Source: Bryobacterales bacterium
Lineage (GTDB): Bacteria; Acidobacteriota; Terriglobia; Bryobacterales; Bryobacteraceae
Reading direction: 5' to 3'
Assembly: GCA_016716385.1 (NCBI GenBank)
Contig: JADJWL010000025.1
Location: 248,001 to 312,000, forward strand
Length of the DNA: 64,000 nucleotides
The notes under the pieces are model-generated. The model saw only the letters and a list, made by a program, of their open reading frames with translations. It was not told where the DNA came from and did no database searches. The position numbers and the translations under genes were made by a program. Positions within the stretch are counted from its first letter, which is position 1. Each line of letters begins with the position of its first letter. Below are positions 31,340-40,400 of this stretch, piece after piece.

Positions 31340-33414
31340 CTCGATGGATCGGGCTTCCGGCGGGCCGCCGCCGAGGTCCCCGAGGAATACAGACGGCGGT
31401 ACACTTCCGCATTCCGCAGCACAGCCTGAACGTACTCGCGCGTTTCGGTGAACGGGATTGTCTCGATGAATTCCGACGCCTCACGGAACTCGCCCCACGT
31501 CTTCCACAGATCGACGCGGGATTTTCCGGCATTGTAGGAGGCGAGCGTTTCCTCCCAGCGCCCGTCCCACTGGTTCAGCAGCATGCGCAGGTACAGCGTG
31601 CCCAGCCGCAGATTCACCGCGGGCTGCATGAGCATGCGGGTGGAGAACTTCTTGTATCCCGCGCGACGTGCCAAGGTCCGGCCGGTGGAAGGCAGGATTT
31701 GCGTCAGTCCGTAGGCTTTGGCGCGTGAGACAGCGCGCGGATCGAATTCCGACTCCTGGCGGATCAGACCGGCAACGATATGCGGATCGAGATCGGCCGC
31801 GCCTGCCCAGCGGCGCAGGTCCTTCTCGAAGGGCATCGGAAAGAGGTAGCGCCAGAACGGCTCTGGAGCGCTCTCCGCCGGAAGCGAAAAGTAGTCGCGG
31901 ACGAGACTCTTCATCCAGCGCATACTCTGGTGGGGGGTCGCCGACTGGCGCGCCAGTTCCATCGCGACGAGGTGCGCCTGCGCTCCGTTGCCTGCTCCGT
32001 AGCGCAGTTCGCCGGTCGCAAGGTGGGCCGCTCCGGCCTCCTTGAGTAGACGCGCCCGCTCGATGCGCTGTCTGGTCTCCGGCGTGGCTTCCGGGTCGAC
32101 CGGGCCGGGAGCGGGCGGGATGTTCAGCGCGCCCAACCACTGGGTTACCTGCTCGGCGGGCTGCGCCTTAGCCACCGCCGCGTGCTCCAGGCGCTGGCGG
32201 GCAATTCCCGCGTAGTAGTGGCCCGGGTATCGGGTGACGATGAAGTCGAAATACGCACGCGCCGCCGCGTGGTTCTTCGCATCTTCCGCCAGCCGTCCGA
32301 GGTAGTACAGAGCGGCGCTCGCTTTGCTCGACTCGGGGAAACGCTCCAGGTGCCCGGCCATCATCTTCCGGGCCGCCGCGTGCCGCCGCAAATAGCGGCT
32401 CCAGGTGGCCTTCCAGTGGCAGTAGGAGGCGTCGGCCAAGTCCGGAAAATCATCGGCGCACGCATCGAACACCGGCTCGTACTCCGCGAAGCGATTGGAC
32501 AGCAGGTAGTGGTTTCCGGCGGAGACCAGAGCCTTCCCGCGCCAGGGCGACGTCGTATGCCTCTCCAATAGATGGTGGAGCGCCGACGCCATGACGTCTT
32601 CGCGGTTCAGCCGGCGCGCGGCTGCCAGCGTGTAATAGAGGCGTTCGGCTTCGGCCTCGCCGGCTACCTTCAGTGTGCTGAGATAAGAAAACGCCGCAGT
32701 GGTGGCGCGGCTCTCGTAATCGGCGGCGCCGATGCGGACGGCGGCCATGTCCCGCAGCGGACCGGAAAGCGACATCGCGAGTTCCTTGTACTCGGCCTTC
32801 GCGCGGGCATACTGGCGGGCGGCGAGGAGGGCGTCGGCTCGCTCCAGGCGGCGGGCGGGCATCGCCGGGGGATAGTCGGACCCGAGCTTCTGGCGAAGCG
32901 CCGCCAATGCTTCGGAAGCCTTGGGCGCCCCGTCCGATGCAGGATACCCGTAGTAAACGCGCTGGTACCAGCGCACCGCTTCGGGCAGGTTGTTCAACGC
33001 GTGGTAGGCTGCGCCGAGCAGAAGGCTGGCGTCGGGTTCCGGCAGTGTCCTAGCCGGGTCGCGCAGCAGTTGGATCGCGTCCCGCGGAGCGCCCGAATCG
33101 AGCAGGGCGCCGGCTTCGACCAGAACAGCCTTGGCCGCCATCGGTGAAGGAGGCTGGAACGCCCGGACAAAGCGCGCGGCTTCGATCGCCTGTGCCTGGT
33201 CCCCCGAAGCGGCGTGCGCCTCAGCCAAAGAAAACGCGGCGTAATCGCCGATGGCGGGAAAGGCCTTGCGAGCAGCCCGCAATGACGAAATTGCGGACTG
33301 GTAATCTTTGCGGTTGAGGCTGTCGAGTCCGGCGCCCAACGGCGGCGCGGCGGCTGGTACAGTCTGGGATGCGATCAGCGCCGCCAGGGCGGCGAGTAAC
33401 CCGGTCCGCATCAC
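31336..33414 (-). CDS. soluble lytic murein transglycosylase (Slt70-like)
   Basis: 692 residues with a signal peptide (MMRTGLLAALAALIASQTVPAAA). Residues ~25-480 form a long alpha-helical superhelix of TPR-like repeats (LDSLNRKDYQSAISSLRAARKAFP, ALYYLGRLAEDAKNHAAARAYFDFIVTRYPGHYYAG). Residues ~535-680 are the SLT catalytic domain: AGLIRQESEFDPRAVSRAKAYGLTQILPSTG with the catalytic Glu near 553, and ASYNAGKSRVDLWKTW. It cleaves glycan strands in the periplasm to give 1,6-anhydroMurNAc ends, the substrate group recycled by AnmK encoded at 59-60 kb. The architecture and length match Slt70 well. Confidence 0.9.
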   Translation of the reverse strand: MMRTGLLAALAALIASQTVPAAAPPLGAGLDSLNRKDYQSAISSLRAARKAFPAIGDYAAFSLAEAHAASGDQAQAIEAARFVRAFQPPSPMAAKAVLVEAGALLDSGAPRDAIQLLRDPARTLPEPDASLLLGAAYHALNNLPEAVRWYQRVYYGYPASDGAPKASEALAALRQKLGSDYPPAMPARRLERADALLAARQYARAKAEYKELAMSLSGPLRDMAAVRIGAADYESRATTAAFSYLSTLKVAGEAEAERLYYTLAAARRLNREDVMASALHHLLERHTTSPWRGKALVSAGNHYLLSNRFAEYEPVFDACADDFPDLADASYCHWKATWSRYLRRHAAARKMMAGHLERFPESSKASAALYYLGRLAEDAKNHAAARAYFDFIVTRYPGHYYAGIARQRLEHAAVAKAQPAEQVTQWLGALNIPPAPGPVDPEATPETRQRIERARLLKEAGAAHLATGELRYGAGNGAQAHLVAMELARQSATPHQSMRWMKSLVRDYFSLPAESAPEPFWRYLFPMPFEKDLRRWAGAADLDPHIVAGLIRQESEFDPRAVSRAKAYGLTQILPSTGRTLARRAGYKKFSTRMLMQPAVNLRLGTLYLRMLLNQWDGRWEETLASYNAGKSRVDLWKTWGEFREASEFIETIPFTETREYVQAVLRNAEVYRRLYSSGTSAAARRKPDPSS

Positions 33415-33451
33415 TCCTTCATCTTAGCCGAAGGCAGCCTGCACAACACCG

Positions 33452-34513
33452 TTACAGCTTTAGCGGACCAGGGTAGCCTGGTCCGAGCCGATCGGGATCG
33501 TCCTGCGCAAGGCCACGAAGCAATTCCGTATGGAAGTAGTCCACCATCGAGGGGACCACGGCGAGGAACTTCTGGCGGAAGCGCTCGCGCGCCTCGTCGA
33601 TCGCATCTTCGAGCACCGAATAGAGGTCGTGACGGCGCAGGCCTTCCCGGACGGCGTCGGCGTGCCGGGCGCGGATGCCGGCGACCTCGGCGCGGGCGAA
33701 CCGCCGCGCCCTCAAATGAAACTCCTGCTCGCTGGGATCGAGGGTCGTCCAGTCCGGGGGCGGCGCCGGAGCCGGCGGCGGCAGGGCGATCTGCACCAAC
33801 TCGGAACCTGCAGCCGGAGGCGCGATGTCCGCGGGGCCGCCCACAAGCGCTTCCGCCGCTGCGCCGGCCACCTGCGCCAGCAGTTCGATCGGAGCGGGTT
33901 CCACCGGACGGTCCCCGCCGGCCGCATACAACAGGGCGGCGGCTTCGCCCCGGACGATGACCGGAAAGACCAGGACGCGCTCGGTCGTCTGATGGTGGAA
34001 AATTTCCCGCAGGGCGGGAGAGACCTGGTTGGCGCCGCCAAGGGTGACTACCGGTTCGAGGGTGGAAACGCAATCGCGGAGAGCGGGCGCTTCGGCCAGC
34101 GGCAAGTCCAGCGCTTCAAAGGTCTCGCGCGCGGGAACCGCCTCGACGCCGCGCAGGCACAGGCCTTGCACGCGATCCCCGCTGACGCCGAGCATCGCGG
34201 CACGGGGGCAGTAGGGCGCCGTGCCGTCCAGCAGCACCCGGCTCACCTCCTCGGTGCTCCCGGCCGACCGCAGGCGCCGCACCGTCTGGTTCAGGTCCTC
34301 GCCCACACGCTGGCGGGCGCTCTGGCCAGCCTCGGCCGCGGCGCCTGTGGCGGCCTGTTCGGCAAGCTGAGCGAACCAGCGGCGCAACGAGTCGTCGAGC
34401 TGCGCGCTCCAGGCTGCCGCCAGACCTTCCTCGGCTTTGGTGCGCAGGCGCAGCCAAGCCTCGAGGATCTCGGTCCGGGCGGCGGTCCGGTGCTCGGCCA
34501 AAGAGTCATCCAT
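33452..34513 (-). CDS. GAF-like domain protein of unknown function
   Basis: 353 residues, no signal peptide. An N-terminal coiled, Ala/Glu-rich segment (residues 1-85) precedes a GAF-like domain at about 85-225: LNQTVRRLRSAGSTEEVSRVLLDGTAPYCPRAAMLGVSGDRVQG and TTERVLVFPVIVRGEAAALLYAAGG. A Pro-rich linker (PPPAPAPPPDW) leads to a helical C-terminus (FARAEVAGIRARHADAVREGLRRHDLYSVLEDAIDEARERFR). No output domain (HK, GGDEF, HD) is attached, so it may be a ligand- or protein-binding regulator. It lies just upstream of the transglycosylase gene in the same direction (37 bp gap). Confidence 0.65.
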   Translation of the reverse strand: MDDSLAEHRTAARTEILEAWLRLRTKAEEGLAAAWSAQLDDSLRRWFAQLAEQAATGAAAEAGQSARQRVGEDLNQTVRRLRSAGSTEEVSRVLLDGTAPYCPRAAMLGVSGDRVQGLCLRGVEAVPARETFEALDLPLAEAPALRDCVSTLEPVVTLGGANQVSPALREIFHHQTTERVLVFPVIVRGEAAALLYAAGGDRPVEPAPIELLAQVAGAAAEALVGGPADIAPPAAGSELVQIALPPPAPAPPPDWTTLDPSEQEFHLRARRFARAEVAGIRARHADAVREGLRRHDLYSVLEDAIDEARERFRQKFLAVVPSMVDYFHTELLRGLAQDDPDRLGPGYPGPLKL

Positions 34514-34541
34514 CCTTGCCGAGTGTAACAGAGCGGCAAAT

Positions 34542-34562
34542 CGGGGTCTGTCCCCGTTCTTT
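34542..34562 (+). repeat. CGGGG-TCTGT-CCCCG hairpin element
   Basis: A short perfect hairpin followed by TTCTTT lies between the divergent GAF-like and SDR genes. Elements of the form GGGGTCTGTCCCC are common short intergenic repeats in many genomes. It could form an RNA hairpin in the SDR leader or be a remnant of such a dispersed repeat. Confidence 0.35.
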
Positions 34563-34569
34563 ACCCTCT

Positions 34570-35304
34570 ATGATTATGGCTATGGACAAATTTCTGACGG
34601 GTAAGACCGCAATCGTGACGGGCGGGACGCGCGGGATCGGGCGGAAGATCGCCGAGGCGCTGGTCGATGCTGGCGCTCGGGTGGCCATTTGCGGCCGGGA
34701 TGCCGGAACGGTGCGCCAGGCTGTTTCAGAATTGAACAGCCGCGGGGGCGGAGAGGCCACCGGCGAGGCGGCCGACATCGCGCAGTGGGATGAAGTGGCG
34801 CGCTTTTTCGAGTCCGTCGGGGCACAATTTGGGGGGCTCGACGTGCTCATCAACAACGCCGGGATCGGCGTGTTCCGTCCCGTGGGCCAGTTGACCGTCG
34901 AGGACTGGCAGAGGACCATTGGTCTGAATCTGTCCGGCGTCTTCTATTGCTGCACAGCGGCTCTCCCCCTGATGAAGCAGCGCGGCGGCGGTTACATCAT
35001 TCAAATCAGCAGCTTGGCCGGGCGCAATACGTTTCCCGGCGGCGCTGCCTACAACGCCTCGAAGTTCGGTCTGAACGGCTTCAGCGAGGCGATGATGCAG
35101 GATATCCGGTACGACGACGTCCGTGTGAGCGAGATCATGCCGGGCAGCGTCGCGACAGGGTTCACCGCCGCGGGCGCCGCCGAGGAAGAATGGCGCATCG
35201 CCCCCGAGGACATCGCCGAAGTGGTCCTTAGCTTGCTGAGAATGCCTGTGCGAACCCTCGTCAGCCGTGTTGAGATGCGGCCGTCGAAACCGCGCAAAGG
35301 ATGA
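34570..35304 (+). CDS. short-chain dehydrogenase/reductase
   Basis: About 244 residues. The first of three closely spaced in-frame ATGs is used here; the third (34582) gives MDKFLTGKTAIVTGG and is equally possible, and none has a clear ribosome site. The classical SDR motifs are TGGTRGIG (NAD(P) loop), NNAG in LINNAGIGVF, and the catalytic YNASK in AAYNASKFGLNGFSEA. The C-terminus is short (EDIAEVVLSLLRMPVRTLVSRVEMRPSKP), like the 3-oxoacyl reductase/YdfG-like group. Substrate unknown. It is followed after 51 bp by the AAA+ gene. Confidence 0.88.
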   Translation: MIMAMDKFLTGKTAIVTGGTRGIGRKIAEALVDAGARVAICGRDAGTVRQAVSELNSRGGGEATGEAADIAQWDEVARFFESVGAQFGGLDVLINNAGIGVFRPVGQLTVEDWQRTIGLNLSGVFYCCTAALPLMKQRGGGYIIQISSLAGRNTFPGGAAYNASKFGLNGFSEAMMQDIRYDDVRVSEIMPGSVATGFTAAGAAEEEWRIAPEDIAEVVLSLLRMPVRTLVSRVEMRPSKPRKG

Positions 35305-35334
35305 ACATCAGCCCAACGACTTTTCTGCCGCACA

Positions 35335-35366
35335 CCCCCGTTCGGACCGATAAGGATGGACGGGGG
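35335..35366. repeat. 7-bp inverted repeat downstream of the SDR gene
   Basis: CCCCCGT at 35335-35341 and ACGGGGG at 35360-35366 are perfectly complementary around an 18-base loop. The loop contains the earliest possible ATG (35356) of the next gene. It could be a weak terminator for the SDR gene or a structure that masks that ATG; no T-tract follows. Confidence 0.3.
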
Positions 35367-35508
35367 CAAATCCTTGTCACGGAGTCTATTTCGATACGCA
35401 GGCGGATCGGACCGCGCGGGCGATCTTTCGTACTGGCGGGAGATCGAGACCGGGCACGCACGGGGGATCCGGGCGTTCGACCGCGGGGCTGAAGTGCGAA
35501 CAACCGGC

Positions 35509-36684
35509 ATGCTCAGGGTAAACAAGCCACTGGATCCAACTCTCACGGGGCGCGAAGCGGAGCACCTGGAGGCGAGTCTGCGGCGGAAAGTCGTCGGGCA
35601 AGACGAAGCGATCGCGCAGATTGTCAACATTTATCAGACGCACCAGGCCGGGATGTCGGCTCCTGGGCGGCCAATCGGCAATTTCCTGTTCCTGGGGCCG
35701 ACCGGGTCTGGCAAGACCCGGCTCGTGGAGGCACTCGCGGAGTCGCTGGTGGGGGAGGCGCGGGCCGTGATCAAGGTGGATTGCGCGGAGTTCCAGCACA
35801 GCCACGAGATCGCCAAGTTAATCGGGTCGCCGCCGGGTTATCTGGGGCACCGGGAGACGCACCCCCTGCTGAGCCAGGAGATCTTGAACCAGTACCACAC
35901 CGAGAAGGCCCGCATCAGCTTCGTCCTGTTCGACGAGATCGAGAAGGCGAGCGATGCCCTCTGGAACCTGCTGCTGGGCATTCTGGACAAAGCGACGCTC
36001 ACCCTTGGGGACAACCGGCGCGTGGATTTCTCGCGGGCGATGATCTTTCTGACCAGCAACCTGGGCGCCGCGGAGATGGGCTCGATCCTGCGCCCCGGGC
36101 TGGGATTCGCTTCCCCCGAAGCGCAGCAGGCACAGGACTCGGGCGCGCTCGGAGCGGCCCTGCCGGCGAAACTCGCACGCGCCGGCATCGAGGCGGCGCG
36201 CCGCAAGTTCACGCCGGAATTCATAAACCGGCTCGACAAGACGGTCGTCTTCCGCCCGTTAGGCGAGGCGGAACTGCGCCAGATTCTCGAAATCGAACTG
36301 AAGATGGTGCAGCAGCGCGTCTTCGACTCCGCAAGCGGCACTCCCTTTGTGTTCGCCCTGACCGATGATGCCAAAGCCCATCTTCTGCGCGAAGGGACGG
36401 ACGTGAAGTACGGCGCCCGCCACCTGAAGCGCGCCATCGAGCGGTTTCTGGTCCATCCGCTCTCCAACCTGATCGCGACTGGACAGGTGATGGCCGGCGA
36501 CCTCGTCCGCGTGGATTCCGCCCAGGCCGGAGGGCAACTCTCGTTCCACAAGGAAGCCGAAGACATGCCGGCTTTCGCGATGGCGCAACTGGCTGGCGGT
36601 GCGGCCGCGCCCTCCCAACCCAGAGCGGCGGGAGTCGCCGTGGAACTGCCCCGCACCGGGGTGCGCGGCACGCGCCGGACCTGA
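35509..36684 (+). CDS. single-ring Hsp100/ClpA-B type AAA+ ATPase
   Basis: 391 residues from the ATG chosen here; the frame is open back to ATG 35356, but the first codons of that extension have low GC3 and lie in an inverted repeat. Motifs: KVVGQDEAI at 27-35, Walker A GPTGSGKT at 63-70, pore-loop-like GSPPGYLGH, Walker B FVLFDEIEKA, sensor-1 FLTSNLG, and sensor-2 GARHLKRAIE. This is the D2-type AAA_2 domain of ClpA/ClpB with its small C-terminal subdomain. It lacks the N-domain, D1 ring, a ClpX zinc domain and a visible ClpP IGF loop. The C-terminal ~45 residues are Ala/Pro-rich and unrelated. It is probably an unfoldase or remodeller with an unknown partner. Confidence 0.82.
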   Translation: MLRVNKPLDPTLTGREAEHLEASLRRKVVGQDEAIAQIVNIYQTHQAGMSAPGRPIGNFLFLGPTGSGKTRLVEALAESLVGEARAVIKVDCAEFQHSHEIAKLIGSPPGYLGHRETHPLLSQEILNQYHTEKARISFVLFDEIEKASDALWNLLLGILDKATLTLGDNRRVDFSRAMIFLTSNLGAAEMGSILRPGLGFASPEAQQAQDSGALGAALPAKLARAGIEAARRKFTPEFINRLDKTVVFRPLGEAELRQILEIELKMVQQRVFDSASGTPFVFALTDDAKAHLLREGTDVKYGARHLKRAIERFLVHPLSNLIATGQVMAGDLVRVDSAQAGGQLSFHKEAEDMPAFAMAQLAGGAAAPSQPRAAGVAVELPRTGVRGTRRT

Positions 36685-36716
36685 GACCCAGGGCCGCAGT
36701 ATAGTGGTGAATCGGA

Positions 36717-36739
36717 GTCCGGCGTTCATCCCGCCGGAC
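36717..36739. promoter_or_regulatory. perfect 8-bp hairpin just upstream of the racemase gene
   Basis: GTCCGGCG at 36717-36724 and CGCCGGAC at 36732-36739 flank a 7-base loop, ending 8 bases before the ATG at 36748. It would cover the ribosome-binding region in RNA or act as an operator in DNA. A TATAGT box at 36700-36705 fits a -10 whose transcript would start near 36712, putting the hairpin at its 5' end. Confidence 0.4.
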
Positions 36740-36747
36740 GCGGATTC

Positions 36748-37407
36748 ATGCCCAAGACCATCGCCCTGATCCATGCCTCCCGCGCGGCCGTCGAACCGGT
36801 CATGACGTACTACGCCCGCGAAGCGCCCGAGTTTGACTACGTGAACCTCTTGGAAGACGGCATCATGCGCGTGCTCGATGCCGGGGATCAGTCGCGACCC
36901 CACCGGCGGCTCCTTGCCCTGATCGAGACCGCGCGTGACGAATACGGCGCATCGGGAGCGCTGGTCACCTGTTCGGCGCTGCGGCGCGAGACGCTGGCCC
37001 GGCTTCGCGAATCGGCCGGCATTCCCATCGTCAAAATCGACGAGCCGATGGCTCGCGAGGCGGTGGAAGCGGGTCCACGCATCGGCGTCGTCGTCACGTT
37101 CCCGCCCACCGCCGCCGTCACGAGGCGGTTGCTCGAAGAAGCCGCCGCAGATGCGGGCAAGCGCATCGAACTGATCGAGGAAGTCTCCCCCGAGGCGTTG
37201 CAGGCGCTCCTGGCGGGCGACCTGGTCACCCACGACACAATGCTCGCGACCGCGGTCCACCGCTGCGCCGGACACATGGTGGATGCGATCGTGCTGGCGC
37301 AAGTGTCGATGGCCCGTCTTGGCGAAGAGTTGCGCGACGAGATCCACACGCCGATCTTTACCAGCCTGCCCTCGAGCCTCGCCGAGATCCGGCGCCTGGC
37401 GGGTTGA
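36748..37407 (+). CDS. Asp/Glu/hydantoin racemase superfamily protein
   Basis: 219 residues of the Asp/Glu racemase fold (IALIHASRAAVEPVMTYYAR; RIGVVVTFPPTAAVTRRLLEEAA). The first catalytic Cys region is present as GALVTCSALRRETL near residue 72. Where the second Cys normally sits (near 190) the sequence reads VDAIVLAQVSMARLG, with no cysteine. Two-cysteine racemases need both, so this is more like the one-cysteine arylmalonate/maleate-type decarboxylases and isomerases or an inactive relative. Cytoplasmic, monocistronic, with a hairpin just upstream of the start. Substrate unknown. Confidence 0.78.
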   Translation: MPKTIALIHASRAAVEPVMTYYAREAPEFDYVNLLEDGIMRVLDAGDQSRPHRRLLALIETARDEYGASGALVTCSALRRETLARLRESAGIPIVKIDEPMAREAVEAGPRIGVVVTFPPTAAVTRRLLEEAAADAGKRIELIEEVSPEALQALLAGDLVTHDTMLATAVHRCAGHMVDAIVLAQVSMARLGEELRDEIHTPIFTSLPSSLAEIRRLAG

Positions 37408-37436
37408 AGCCGCACTGCGCGTGCTGGCTGAACGCC

Positions 37437-40400
37437 TCAAGGCGCCGCGGCGAAGTTGTTCTGCAAAGGCAGTGCCGATAGCGAGTCGTACTCCGTCACG
37501 ACGAGGTTGTCGATGCGCTGTCCGCCGATCTGGTTCTCGTTGTCCTCCGCACCGACAGCGATCCCCGCCGTTCCATCGTGGCGCTCCGCCCCGATCCGCA
37601 CCGTTGTGCCAAGCCTGCCGTCCTGCCGGAACGTCTGGAGCTTGCCATCCACGGCGACCTCGATCAGGAAGCCCTTCACCGAGACCTCCAACGTGTGCCA
37701 CGCACCCAGGTCGAAGGAAGCGGGTCTTCCCGTGGTGGCAAACGGGGCACGGGTGGCAAGCGACTGTACCTTCACCTCGCCGGTGGAATGCAGTTGCACC
37801 CAATAGCCCGCGGCGTCTTCTCCGTGCAGGCTCTCCCCGCGGCCCAGGGCGCGGCCCCGGACGAACAGCCCGCCCTGCGAGATGAACACTCCCCCAGGCA
37901 GGAGGAACTTGGCGCGGATGTTGAAGTCGCTCCGCAGGGCTTCGCCGCGCACCGTTGTGTCCACGCACCCGCCGGACTTGGCAGCGAACATGACGGCTGC
38001 GTAACTGCGCCCGAAGTTGCGGAGTTCATTCTGGTGCAGGGGGATCCCCACCGGGTTCGCCGGCCCCCCGGCGCCGGGGAACAGCGGCAGGTAGGCGTGC
38101 TCGCCCTGGCCGCCGAGTGCGTTGTCCATCCGTCCGAGCAGGCACCGGTCGGCATTCGGCCGGTCGAAGCTGTCGGAAAAGAGGACCGCGCCTTTGCCGC
38201 CCGGCACGACCGGTGCGATACCCTCCCCACTGACGGTGATCGTGAGGGCCGCCCGCTCCGGATCGTTGCTCTCAACCGTCAGAGTCGCGCTCTCTTTCGC
38301 CACCGGACCCGGCGCGAACCGGACCGTGAACGTCTTCGATTCCCGCGAAGCGATTTCCGCGGGGAGCACCGCACCGGGCAACGTGAACCGCCCGCTGCTG
38401 CTACGGATCGCCGCAATGTGCAACCGGGCTTCGCCCGAATTGCGGATCACGAGCGGGAGATCCTTCGTCTGTCCGGTGGCGACGCGCCCGAAGTCCAGGA
38501 CTTCGGCTTCGGCTTCGATCCTCGGCGGTCCAATCGTCGTCCCGGTCCCGGTTACGGTAACGCCGATCTCCGGTTGTGCCGGGTCGTTCAGCGACAGGAT
38601 GACGGCGCCCTGGAAGTCGCCCGCCTGGACCGGTTCGAAGCGTACCGTCACGGTCCGGCGTCCGGCATCGATGGTGAACGGGCTGCCGGGCGCCACGATC
38701 GAAAATGGCGCCGGTACGTCCGCGAGGACGATCAGGGGCGACCCGCCGGAGTTGGTGACCTCAAATGTCAGGTCCCTTGCTGTCCCGACCCGGACTGTAC
38801 CGAAGTTCAGAGCGCCCGGTGCGACGCCGGCGACGGGATCGAGTGTCGTGACGCCCGTGCCCTCGAGCGCGACGATCACATCGGGATCCTCCGGGTCGTC
38901 ACTCAGGATGTGGAGCGCCGCGGCCAGCGTTCGGGGCTCCTGCGGTTCGAAGCGCACGCTCACCGAATGCTGCGCGCCCGCTTCCAGAAGCAGCGGTTCG
39001 GCAAGACCAGCCGTCACGAACGCCGGATGCGTCGTGCGGAGCTCCCGCAGAGTCAGCGGCGCCGGACCGCGGTTCAGAATGCTCACGGTTCGCTCGCGGC
39101 TCTCGCCGAGGACGACGTTCCCGAATCCGAAGGCGGTAGGAGAGGCATCGATTTCGGGAGTGTTGCGATTCGTTCCCGCCCCGGTCAGGAGGATCTCGAT
39201 CTCAGGGGACAGCGGGTCGTCCGTTCGCAGGGTGAGGATCCCGTGGACCTCACCCAGCTCCGTGGGCACAAAGCGGACGGGGACAGGGCGCGCCCCACCC
39301 GCTTCCAGGCGAAACGGCCCGGAAAATTCCACGTGGAACTCCGGGACATCGCAGACAGCCGAGACCACCGTCAGGGGTCCGGTGCCCGTGCTGCGCAGCA
39401 GGACGGCGCGTTCACCCAGTTCATCCAACAGGACGTTCAGGAAATCGACGCGGTCTTGAGCCACCTCTGCGCGCGGGGTCTGGACAATCCGCACGGGACC
39501 CGCTTCCGCCTCCGTACTGTTCACGCCGTCGGTCGCCAGCAACTTGAAGCGGACGGCGTCACCACCGCGCACAGCCGCGGGATCCAGGACGAACTCGGCT
39601 TCATCGCTGTCCACGGTGAGCGGCAGCCACGAAGCGCCGTCGTCGAAAGAGTACAGAAGCGAGTAGACGAGGCGGTCGCCATCGGCGTCTGAGCCGGTCC
39701 AGCGGACGGTCTGTTCGCCGCCGCTCCACTCGTCGCCCGCCTGCGGCGTCAGAAACCGCACCTCGGGAGCGTTCGGCGACATGGTCAGCACCGCTAACTC
39801 CTGGCCGGAGCGGGTCAGGGCGATGCGGCGCGTCTCCAGGGGAACCGCAACCGTCCGCACGAACCACTGCTCATCAAGGTCTTCGAACGTTTCATGGTCG
39901 CGGAAGGTCAGGATAAAGCAGTGCTCACCCAGTTCGCCATCGTCGCCGCGGAACTGGAGACCGTAGTTGCCGCTGGCAAGCGAATCGTCCGCGGGTTCTC
40001 CATCGACCGCCGGATAGAGCGGATCCAGCCTGGCCTGCGTCCCGTCGCGATTGGCCCAACCGCTGATCAGGAGGTTCCGCGTGCCGGCAGCCGCCCGCGC
40101 CCGCGGGATGAAGTGGCCGCGATACAGCTTCAGGTAATGGAACGGAGCGATCCACTGCACGCTATCGGGCTTGTAGCTCATCACGTCAAAGAATGCGGTC
40201 GACGGTTTCAGTTGCCGCGCCGCGACATCGAAGCCCGGCTCCTGGATGCCGCAACTGTCGCGCGGAAGCCAGTCGGTCTCCGGGTCCCACGAGGTGTCGT
40301 CCGGTGTCGCCGGGTGCCGCAGACCCATGTTGTGACCGACCTCGTGCGCCACAGTCTTGCTATCGTCGCCGCCTGTTTGAATTGCCAGCACCACCCGGCC

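Noticed and set aside
37578..39692. 704-codon open frame opposite the metalloprotease gene
   Set aside because: Antisense shadow; no signal or motif and the opposite frame has continuous ASH repeats.
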